A stretch of DNA of 64,000 bases from Capnocytophaga canis (GTDB taxonomy: Bacteria > Bacteroidota > Bacteroidia > Flavobacteriales > Flavobacteriaceae). The DNA is taken from contig NZ_CDOI01000195.1 of the NCBI RefSeq assembly GCF_000827555.1, positions 62,001-126,000 of the forward strand. The letters are read 5' to 3'. The notes beneath the pieces are model-generated. The model did no database searches. It had not been told where the DNA came from and was given only the letters and a program-made list of their open reading frames with translations. The number at the start of each line of letters is the position of its first letter. Positions within the stretch are counted from its first letter, which is position 1. The translations under genes and the position numbers were made by a program. Shown piece by piece: positions 57,112 to 64,000 of this stretch.

Positions 57112-59376
57112 TTATAGTTCTTCGGTAGTATGATGGTTATTTAGAGTATTAATATCTGCTGTAAGTTCTTCAGGATCAATCATAAATGAAGTTATACGTT
57201 CATTAGATGTTATGATGTACGTGAACTCCCTATTATTCAATCGCCACACTTGTACTGGAAATTTCATCATTTCCGAAGCACCATCAGCATAATTAACCTG
57301 CAATAAAATAGGCATTGGAACACCTCCTTTTTTTTCGAACGTTACTTCGTAAAAATATGTAGGTTGCGGAGCCGTTGACTGTTGCTCCAACGACCGATTA
57401 TCGGCAACATAATCTCCTAAGGGAATTGATAATTCATATGGATGTTTGTCGAAATTCTCTTTTTTATAAGCAGCATCTCCTTTGGAAACAACATGCACTA
57501 AAGGCTGTAAGTCCGTAATTTTCATGTTTCGCTCTTTTAACATTGCCTTCAATTTGTCGTTTGGCGTATCCGATACTTGGTACAGTTTTACAGATTTAAT
57601 ACCCAAATCGACATACTCAGTAGAGTAAAACCATGTTCTCCAAAACCAGTCTAATTCAACACCTGAAGCATCACTCATAGTTCTAAAAAAATCTTCGGGT
57701 GTAGGGTGTTTGAATTTCCAACGATTAGCATATGTTTTAAAAGCAAAATCAAACAATTCAGGTCCCATAATTACTTCTCGCAAAAGAGCAAATCCTGCAG
57801 CTGGTTTGCCATACGCATTCTCTCCTAATCTAGTAACTTCCTCTGGATTAGACATTACTGGCTCCAAGTAAGTTGGGTCACCTGACATATATTTCACAAT
57901 CTGTTTGGCAAATCCACGTTTGCTTGGATACCTTTTATAAGGAGCAATGTCCTCAGGATATTGCTCCCCGTAGGACTGTTCAGCAAAGTATTGCAAATAG
58001 GTATTCATTCCTTCATCCATCCACCCCCATTGACGCTCGTCTGAATTTACAACCATGGGAAAAAAGTTATGTCCCACCTCATGAGTGATTACACTTATCA
58101 TTCCAAATTTAGTATCCATTGAGGTGGATCCTTCTGAATTTGGACGACCATAGTTCCAACAAATCATTGGATATTCCATTCCTTGATCTTCAGCACTAAT
58201 AGACACTGCTTTCGGATACGGATAGTCAAACGTAAATTTTGAGTATGTTTTGAGCGTATGAGCTACCACCTTAGTTGAATACTGTTCCCATAAGGGATTT
58301 GCTTCCTTCGGATAAAGTGATAAAGCCATTACCTTCTTATTACCTATTTTTACTGCCATAGCATCGTAAATAAATTTACGAGAACTTGAAAACGCAAAAT
58401 CACGCACGTTTGATGCTTTGAAACGCCATGTCTTTTTTGCAGTTTCTTTTTTGTTTTCTTTAGCCTCAGCTTCGGCTTGGGTCACAATTACGACAGGTTT
58501 CTCAAATGATCTTTCAGCCAAGGCATATCGCTCTAACATCTTAGGGGAGAATACCTCTTTCCGGTTTTGCAATTCACCTGTGGCCTCGACAATATGATCT
58601 GCAGGAACTGTAATGGAAACATCATAATTTCCAAAATTCAAGGCGAATTCGGCATTGCCCCAAAACTGTTCATTTTGCCAACCTTCCACATCGTTATAGA
58701 CCGCCATACGTGGAAAAAACTGGGCGATTACATATAAGCAATTATCATCTTTTGGAAAATATTCATAACCAGCTCTTCCTCCATTTTTTTGATAATTATT
58801 GATCTGATACCACCATTTCACTGAAAAAGAAACTTTAGTTCCCGATGCCAAAGGTTGTTTTAAATCCACTCGCATCATCGTTTCATTGATGGTGTACGCC
58901 AACTCTTTACCAGTAGCATCCTTGACCCATTCAATATGGTAACCTCCCTCAAAAGGTACTGCCATAAAAGTTTCAGCAAATCGTTGAGGTTCATAAGCCA
59001 CATCCATAAATTTGCTATTTCGTTTTTTGGTTGGAGCTTCTGGTAAACGCTTGTTTTGATCCAACTGTAACCACAAATAATCTAATGTCTCCGGAGAATT
59101 GTTATGATAAGTAATAGTCTGTTCACCATACAATTTTTGTGTTTGATCATCTATTTCTATTTTCATCACGTAATCAGCCTGTTGTTGATAATAGGCCACT
59201 CCTGGAGCCCCAGAAGCCGTTCTATACTGATTTGGAGTAGCAAACTCCTGATACATTCTCCTAAAAGGATTTATCATCCCTCGATCTATTTTTTTTGAGG
59301 ATATATCTTCCACAGATTTCTCTTGTGAAAACATCACTATGGAACAAAAAAACAGAAAAAAAGTAAGTTTATTCAT
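57112..59376 (-). CDS. M1-family zinc metallopeptidase, exported
   Basis: A 754-residue aminopeptidase-N-like enzyme. The signal peptide MNKLTFFLFFCSIVMFSQ is chosen over an ATG 45 bases upstream, which would bury it. The catalytic part shows DQGMEYPMICWNYGRP (a variant of GAMEN), the zinc site HEVGHNFFPMVVNSDERQWG, and WMDEGMNTYLQYFAE with the third ligand glutamate. Such enzymes trim N-terminal residues from peptides in the periplasm or at the surface. The C-terminal part contains many beta-strand-like segments. It is 34 bases downstream of nrdA on the same strand. Confidence 0.9.
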   Translation of the reverse strand: MNKLTFFLFFCSIVMFSQEKSVEDISSKKIDRGMINPFRRMYQEFATPNQYRTASGAPGVAYYQQQADYVMKIEIDDQTQKLYGEQTITYHNNSPETLDYLWLQLDQNKRLPEAPTKKRNSKFMDVAYEPQRFAETFMAVPFEGGYHIEWVKDATGKELAYTINETMMRVDLKQPLASGTKVSFSVKWWYQINNYQKNGGRAGYEYFPKDDNCLYVIAQFFPRMAVYNDVEGWQNEQFWGNAEFALNFGNYDVSITVPADHIVEATGELQNRKEVFSPKMLERYALAERSFEKPVVIVTQAEAEAKENKKETAKKTWRFKASNVRDFAFSSSRKFIYDAMAVKIGNKKVMALSLYPKEANPLWEQYSTKVVAHTLKTYSKFTFDYPYPKAVSISAEDQGMEYPMICWNYGRPNSEGSTSMDTKFGMISVITHEVGHNFFPMVVNSDERQWGWMDEGMNTYLQYFAEQSYGEQYPEDIAPYKRYPSKRGFAKQIVKYMSGDPTYLEPVMSNPEEVTRLGENAYGKPAAGFALLREVIMGPELFDFAFKTYANRWKFKHPTPEDFFRTMSDASGVELDWFWRTWFYSTEYVDLGIKSVKLYQVSDTPNDKLKAMLKERNMKITDLQPLVHVVSKGDAAYKKENFDKHPYELSIPLGDYVADNRSLEQQSTAPQPTYFYEVTFEKKGGVPMPILLQVNYADGASEMMKFPVQVWRLNNREFTYIITSNERITSFMIDPEELTADINTLNNHHTTEEL

Positions 59377-59410
59377 TGTTAGTATCCCATTTATATTTTC
59401 ATTATTCGTA

Positions 59411-61066
59411 TTATGCCTCACAACTACTGCAATTCACAAAATTCATCATCATCTCCTTAGCAACCGATTGACTTCGTTGGTAGTACAATGTTTTCACACC
59501 CAGTTTCCATGCCTCAATCAGCACCTTATTCACATCTTTGATTGGCATAATAGCAGGAATGTTCAAGTTCAAACTTTGTGTTTGGTCAATATAAGCCTGA
59601 CGCTGAGCTGCTTGGGTAATGATTTCCATTGGAGATATTTCCTTGAAAGTTTTAAATACATTTTTCTCATGCTGGGTTAGTTCTTGCAAATGCTGAACCG
59701 AACCGTGATTTAAGCGAATACTTCTCCAAATATCTTCATTATTCAATCCCTTTTCATCAAGCAAGGCAGTTAGGTATTTATTTTTACGCATAAAATTTCC
59801 TTTTGCCAATCCTACTTTGTAGTAATTACTTGAATAAGGCTCAATCCCCGGCGAAACTTGTCCTAAAATGGCAGAACTTGATGTAGTAGGAGCGATTGCC
59901 ATAGTGGTAGTATTTCTACGCCCATAGCCTTTCAAAAGCTCAGGCTCACCATAGATATGTGCCAATTCTCTGGTAGCTTTATCCGCCTCTTCCTTAATAT
60001 GTTTGAAAGCACGAGCATTAAATTGTGTTGCTTCAAAACTTTCAAACGGAATCATATTTTTCTGTAAATAAGAATGATACCCTAATACACCTAATCCCAG
60101 CGCTCGGTGGCGGATGGCAAAATTTCTCGCTGCCTGTAAGTAGTAATTTCCTTCTGTTTTTTCAATGAATTCCGACAAAACAGCATCTAAGAAGAAAATA
60201 GCTAATTTCACAGCTTTAGTATCTTTCCATTCGTCAAATAATTCCAAATTCATTGATGACAAACAGCAAATGAACGATTCATCAAAGCTGGATGGCAACA
60301 TAATTTCACTACATAAATTACTTGATCGGATGAGCATATTATGATCTTTGTAGACCTGAGGACGATTTCTATTCACATTGTCTGTAAAGAAAATGTATGG
60401 GAGTCCTTTCTGTTGACGTGATTCCAATACTCTTGCCCATAATTTGCGTTTCTCAAGGTCGCCATCAATCATTTCTTGCATCCAATAATCTGGTACACAA
60501 ATACCAAAAAACAGATTCTGAATCGGAAAATTAACATCTTTAATTTGCAAAAACTCCTCTGCATCAGGGTGGTCAATATCTAAATAAGCAGCGAAAGCTC
60601 CACGGCGAACGCCTCCTTGCGAAACCACATCCATAGCCGAATCAAAAAGCTTCATGAAACTCACCGCGCCACTTGATTTTCCATTGTCGGTAACAGCAGA
60701 ACCACGATGACGCAACTCCCCGAAATAGCCCGATGTTCCACCTCCGATTTTAGTCTGCATGATTACCTCACCTAATTTGTGCGTAATCCCCTCAATACTA
60801 TCAGGTACATGTACATTGAAACACGAAATTGGCAAACCACGTTCAGTTCCCATATTTGCCCAAATGGGTGATGAAAAACTAATCCATCCTTTGGTAATCA
60901 TCTCTTTAAAGGCAGGTTGTAATTCAGGTTTGTAAAGCCTACGAGCCGCTGCATGAGTGATGCGATCAATTGCTCCTTCAACGGTTTCTCCTTTTAACAA
61001 ATACCCTCTGTTTAAAATCTGCTCGGATTCTTCATTGAGCCACCAAATGTTTTGTTCTTCGTTCAT
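59411..61066 (-). CDS. nrdA: Class I ribonucleotide reductase catalytic subunit, short form without ATP-cone
   Basis: Reduces ribonucleotides to deoxyribonucleotides together with a radical-carrying NrdB. The 551-residue protein starts directly in the alpha/beta barrel (MNEEQNIWWLNEESEQILNR) and has no N-terminal ATP-cone. Expected catalytic features are present: SCFNVHVPDS (first active-site Cys), SSNLCSEIMLP with the Asn-Cys-Glu set, FICCLSSMNL (partner Cys), the KTLYYQRSQS tyrosine pair and C-terminal CSSCEA as redox shuttle. The short form recalls NrdAi enzymes whose ATP-cone lies on NrdB. nrdB is not adjacent. Confidence 0.92.
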   Translation of the reverse strand: MNEEQNIWWLNEESEQILNRGYLLKGETVEGAIDRITHAAARRLYKPELQPAFKEMITKGWISFSSPIWANMGTERGLPISCFNVHVPDSIEGITHKLGEVIMQTKIGGGTSGYFGELRHRGSAVTDNGKSSGAVSFMKLFDSAMDVVSQGGVRRGAFAAYLDIDHPDAEEFLQIKDVNFPIQNLFFGICVPDYWMQEMIDGDLEKRKLWARVLESRQQKGLPYIFFTDNVNRNRPQVYKDHNMLIRSSNLCSEIMLPSSFDESFICCLSSMNLELFDEWKDTKAVKLAIFFLDAVLSEFIEKTEGNYYLQAARNFAIRHRALGLGVLGYHSYLQKNMIPFESFEATQFNARAFKHIKEEADKATRELAHIYGEPELLKGYGRRNTTTMAIAPTTSSSAILGQVSPGIEPYSSNYYKVGLAKGNFMRKNKYLTALLDEKGLNNEDIWRSIRLNHGSVQHLQELTQHEKNVFKTFKEISPMEIITQAAQRQAYIDQTQSLNLNIPAIMPIKDVNKVLIEAWKLGVKTLYYQRSQSVAKEMMMNFVNCSSCEA

Positions 61067-61407
61067 AATGATTGTTTAGTTTTTTCCTTAATTTTACTTA
61101 GGGAATGATTATTTATTATTAAGTTAAATAGTTAATTTTCAAGTAGATAAAATAAAAGAAAAATATATACGGAGTCATGGTATATCTATTTCTCGAATGC
61201 AAAATAAAGGCATAATTTTCAAATATAATAATGAAAAACGAATATGTTTTCAACAGGATTTTAACAACGAAAAGCAACTGTTGCCATATCAATAGGTTAA
61301 GATTTTTTGTCCCTTATTTAAAGTTAAAATATTTTTGTGTTCTATTTTTATGAACAATTTGTTGATATTAATTTCAAAAAAATATATGTTTATTCGAATA
61401 AAATATA
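61067..61407. other. Divergent intergenic region between nrdA and the decarboxylase
   Basis: AT-rich region expected to hold the nrdA promoter, though no clear minus-strand TAnnTTTG box or NrdR-box pair was found. A plus-strand TATTTTTG at about 61329-61336 could be an extra -7 box. Confidence 0.4.
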
Positions 61408-61415
61408 TAACTTTG
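61408..61415 (+). promoter_or_regulatory. -7 box giving a long decarboxylase leader
   Basis: TAACTTTG is a perfect match. The predicted transcript starts near 61422, leaving a leader of about 310 bases before the decarboxylase ATG at 61732. No closer consensus promoter was found. Confidence 0.5.
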
Positions 61416-61487
61416 CAACGTGTGTGCATGTTGTATGCGTTTTTATAGGTAAGTAATTGATAATTAAGAAAGCACCTTTTACAAATA

Positions 61488-61631
61488 ATGAATATTCTTC
61501 GCATTGAAAGAAAAAATATTTTAGATTCTATTTTCAAAGGAAAAGACATTTTGATATTTTTCCGATTGAGGTTTGTTGAGAAATCACAAGAACAACCTCG
61601 AAGAAAAAGGTTATTGCCTTTGCGTATTTAA
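61488..61631 (+). CDS. Small arginine-rich upstream reading frame, 47 codons
   Basis: A candidate leader peptide between the predicted promoter and the arginine-decarboxylase-like gene. The ATG at 61488 is followed by 46 more codons and a TAA at 61629-61631. The product starts MNILRIERKNILDSIFKGKD and ends EKSQEQPRRKRLLPLRI. It has 8 arginines in 47 residues, four of them in the last ten, and 5 lysines, although the region is AT-rich. Two small hairpins overlap its end. It may be a chance frame; comparison with relatives would decide. Confidence 0.35.
   Translation: MNILRIERKNILDSIFKGKDILIFFRLRFVEKSQEQPRRKRLLPLRI
61568..61621 (+). promoter_or_regulatory. Two hairpins in the decarboxylase leader
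   Basis: GAGGTTTGTT (61568-61577) pairs with AACAACCTC (61591-61599) with one bulge, and AAAGG (61606-61610) pairs with CCTTT (61617-61621). Both lie within the 3' half of the small upstream frame, and neither has a T-run. Translation of that frame would open them. Confidence 0.4.
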
Positions 61632-61731
61632 TTTTCTATACTGATTTTATCCCTTTTTTGATTTTAACACACCGAAAAAAATAGTTATTTAATCAAAAAA
61701 AAAATTAACCTAATATAAAAAATCAATATAA

Positions 61732-63123
61732 ATGAAAAATAAATACATCGACTTAATAGACCAAACTTACTATTTTCCACAAGAAGAATTCAGATTAGAA
61801 GGAGACGAACTTCGTTTTCACGATATTGACTTAATGGAGCTGGTTCGTACATACGGAGCCCCGTTAAAATTTATGTATTTGCCTCGAATTTCAGAAAATA
61901 TCCAACGAGCCAAATCGTGGTTTCAAAAAGCGATAAAAAAACATAAATATAAAGGAAATTACAACTATTGCTATTGCACAAAAAGTTCTCATTTCAAGCA
62001 TGTTATGGTCGAAGCTTTGAAGAACGATATCCACATGGAAACTTCTTCGGCTTTTGATATAGACATCATCAACAACTTGATTCAGGAAGGACGAATCACA
62101 AAAGAAAACCATATCATTTGCAATGGGTTCAAACGCAATGGATACATTGATGGCATCGCTGACTTAGTAAATCGTGGATTTGACAGGTGTATACCAATCA
62201 TAGACAACTACGAGGAAATCAATCTTTTCGATAAGAAAATCAACGGAAAATACAATATAGGCATTCGTATTGCCTCAGAGGAAGATCCTCGTTCTGAGTT
62301 CTACACCAGTCGTTTGGGAATCGGCTACAAAAACATTGTCCCTTTTTACAACCGTGAGATAAAAGATAATGAAAAAGTTACATTAAAAATGTTACATTTT
62401 TTCATTAATACAGGAATCAAGGATAATGCTTACTATTGGAACGAGCTTCTGAAATGTTTGAAAGTATATATTCAATTGAAGAAAGTAGCTCCTGAGTTAG
62501 ACAGCCTGAACATTGGAGGCGGTTTCCCTATCAAAAGTTCATTAGCTTTTGAGTACGACTACGCATATATGGTCGATGAAATCATTCGTCAGATAAAAAT
62601 TGCTTGTGACCAGGAAAAAGTGCCTGTACCAAACATTTTTACCGAATTTGGAAGTTTCACAGTGGGAGAAGCTGGAGGGGCAATTTATGAAATCATGTAC
62701 CAAAAGCAACAAAACGACCGTGAAAAATGGAATATGATAAACTCTTCATTTATCACAACCTTGCCTGATTCATGGGCTATTAACAAACGTTTTGTGCTAC
62801 TGCCTATCAATCGATGGAATGACGAATACGAACGCGTTCTATTGGGAGGATTGACCTGCGATGGTGATGACTACTACAATAGTGAACAAAACATGAACGC
62901 TATTTATTTACCTAAATATAACAAAAACAAACCGTTATACATTGGATTTTTCAATACAGGAGCTTATCAAGACACTATTGGAGGTGTAGGTGGGTTGCAA
63001 CACTGTCTGATTCCACAACCTAAAATCATACTTATTGACAAAGACGAAGAAGGAAAAATCTCTTCCCGCCTGTTTATGGAACAACAAAAAGCGGAAGATA
63101 TGCTAAAAATATTAGGATATTAG
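61732..63123 (+). CDS. speA: Arginine decarboxylase-like PLP enzyme (fold type III)
   Basis: A 463-residue member of the Orn/DAP/Arg decarboxylase 2 family, which flavobacterial genomes carry as biosynthetic arginine decarboxylase making agmatine for polyamines. The PLP lysine is Lys84 in YCYCTKSSHFKHVMVEAL. HMETSSAFDIDIINNLI, the phosphate-binding LDSLNIGGGFPIKSSLAFEY and the substrate-side Cys-Asp motif LTCDGDDYYNSEQNMN are present. It is shorter than E. coli SpeA, which is above 600 residues, so arginine as substrate rests on lineage annotation habits. The leader is unusually long and structured. Confidence 0.78.
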   Translation: MKNKYIDLIDQTYYFPQEEFRLEGDELRFHDIDLMELVRTYGAPLKFMYLPRISENIQRAKSWFQKAIKKHKYKGNYNYCYCTKSSHFKHVMVEALKNDIHMETSSAFDIDIINNLIQEGRITKENHIICNGFKRNGYIDGIADLVNRGFDRCIPIIDNYEEINLFDKKINGKYNIGIRIASEEDPRSEFYTSRLGIGYKNIVPFYNREIKDNEKVTLKMLHFFINTGIKDNAYYWNELLKCLKVYIQLKKVAPELDSLNIGGGFPIKSSLAFEYDYAYMVDEIIRQIKIACDQEKVPVPNIFTEFGSFTVGEAGGAIYEIMYQKQQNDREKWNMINSSFITTLPDSWAINKRFVLLPINRWNDEYERVLLGGLTCDGDDYYNSEQNMNAIYLPKYNKNKPLYIGFFNTGAYQDTIGGVGGLQHCLIPQPKIILIDKDEEGKISSRLFMEQQKAEDMLKILGY

Positions 63124-63192
63124 GCAAAAACACCTACATTTTAAGGCTTTGATAAGGGAACGAGGTGCAAAGCCAAATGAAAAATATTACGC

Positions 63193-64000
63193 ATGAACAA
63201 TTTTATAGTATCAGCCAGAAAATATCGTCCGCAAACGTTTCGCGATGTGGTGGGGCAACAAGCCATTACCGATACGTTGACCAATGCTATTGAAAATAAT
63301 CACTTAGCACAGGCACTTCTATTCACAGGGCCTCGTGGAGTGGGAAAGACAACTTGTGCCAGAATTTTAGCAAAGAAAATTAATGAACAATATTCCGGTA
63401 CTCAAGATGATAACGATTTTGCGTTCAATATTTTTGAGTTGGACGCAGCTTCAAACAACAGCGTGGACGACATCCGTAAACTGATAGAGCAAGTGCGTAT
63501 CCCGCCACAAGTGGGAAAATATAAAGTGTATATCATCGACGAGGTGCATATGCTTTCGACTGCTGCTTTTAACGCGTTTTTAAAAACTTTAGAAGAGCCT
63601 CCAAAACACGCTATTTTCATCTTAGCAACCACGGAAAAACACAAAATCATTCCCACAATTCTTTCTCGATGCCAAATATTTGATTTTAAAAGAATTACAG
63701 TAAACGACGCTCGTGAATATTTAAAATATATAGCTGGAGAACAAGGGATTGAGGCTGAAGATGAGGCTCTTCAAATAATCGCTCAAAAGGCGGATGGAGC
63801 CATGCGTGATGCTCTTTCTATTTTTGACCGAGTAGTAAGTTTCTCGGGGGATAGAATAACACGTCAGGCAACTTCTGAGATTTTGAACGTTTTGGACTAT
63901 GAAACATACTTTAACGTAACAGATCTTATTTTAAAGAACAAACTCCCTGATTTATTGGTAACTTTCAACAATATCATAGCACAAGGCTTTGACGGACATC
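63193..64000 (+). CDS. dnaX: DNA polymerase III subunit gamma/tau, N-terminal part
   Basis: The clamp-loader ATPase subunit, cut by the right window edge after 269 codons. It starts MNNFIVSARKYRPQTFRDVV and has Walker A LFTGPRGVGKTTCARILAKK, the NIFELDAASNNSVDDIRKLI box, Walker B KVYIIDEVHMLSTAAFNAFL and sensor I IFILATTEKHKIIPTILSRC. The four-cysteine zinc module found after Walker A in E. coli DnaX is replaced by a short acidic loop (NEQYSGTQDDNDFAF). The start is 69 bases after the decarboxylase stop. Confidence 0.94.
   Translation, partial: MNNFIVSARKYRPQTFRDVVGQQAITDTLTNAIENNHLAQALLFTGPRGVGKTTCARILAKKINEQYSGTQDDNDFAFNIFELDAASNNSVDDIRKLIEQVRIPPQVGKYKVYIIDEVHMLSTAAFNAFLKTLEEPPKHAIFILATTEKHKIIPTILSRCQIFDFKRITVNDAREYLKYIAGEQGIEAEDEALQIIAQKADGAMRDALSIFDRVVSFSGDRITRQATSEILNVLDYETYFNVTDLILKNKLPDLLVTFNNIIAQGFDGH

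Noticed and set aside
61289-61549. An 86-codon minus-strand frame between nrdA and the decarboxylase
   Set aside because: It is AT-rich, low-complexity Ile/Phe/Lys sequence without a promoter; it overlaps the predicted decarboxylase promoter and leader.

Overview
The window is a low-GC chromosomal segment from a member of the Bacteroidota, most likely family Flavobacteriaceae and plausibly Capnocytophaga. The genus is an inference from protein style and habitat-type genes, not proven. Three things support the placement. Many genes start 20-60 bases after a Bacteroidota-type -7 box (TAnnTTTG), often with a TTG/TTTG -33 box 19-20 bases upstream. There is a SusC/SusD pair and an M60-type surface metallopeptidase lipoprotein. 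Several proteins have flavobacterial forms: a short NrdA without an ATP-cone, NagB fused to a PIG-L deacetylase, a Fur without the CxxC zinc site, and DUF4290 next to murA.

Layout. 1-7979: bioA (cut by the window edge) and galM, a lone XRE regulator, an AT-rich gene desert, panD with a YbhN-like membrane protein, a DCC oxidoreductase, a MacB-like permease and a YcbB-type L,D-transpeptidase. 8197-16228: an ammonia-lyase-fold protein that lacks the MIO triad, clpS, prmA, lptB, an unknown protein, tatC and a PIF1-like helicase. 16473-27751: a two-gene wza-wzz export pair, a GlcNAc-kinase-like gene, gapA, a block of small accessory genes with a broken Uma2-like gene, pfkA, dnaN and sucD. 27884-34937: the M60 lipoprotein, fumC, an IS1-type relic, a DUF2911 protein and der. 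35015-42162: typA, then a minus-strand run of glycosyltransferase, divIC/ftsB-like, udk, murA and DUF4290, and an RsmB-type methyltransferase. 42375-50575: an IS30 relic, then fur, purA, panB, nagB-PIG-L, a YoaK-like protein, an RluA-type synthase and sdaA, all on the plus strand. 51619-64000: susC-susD, an M1 aminopeptidase, nrdA, an arginine-decarboxylase-like gene with a long leader, and the 5' part of dnaX.

Most of the content is housekeeping: glycolysis (pfkA, gapA), the TCA cycle (sucD, fumC), pantothenate (panD, panB), purine and pyrimidine supply (purA, udk, nrdA), replication (dnaN, dnaX), ribosome maturation (der, typA, prmA, rsmB-like, rluA-like) and the envelope (murA, lptB, tatC, L,D-transpeptidase, wza/wzz). 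Amino-sugar handling recurs (NagK-like, NagB-PIG-L, M60, SusCD) and fits growth on host glycans.

I found no tRNA, rRNA, CRISPR array, prophage or intact insertion sequence. The least explained items are the arginine-rich small reading frame and hairpins in the decarboxylase leader, the MIO-less ammonia-lyase homologue, the perfect 26-bp inverted repeat on the dnaN promoter, and a recurring sequence family among the terminators.
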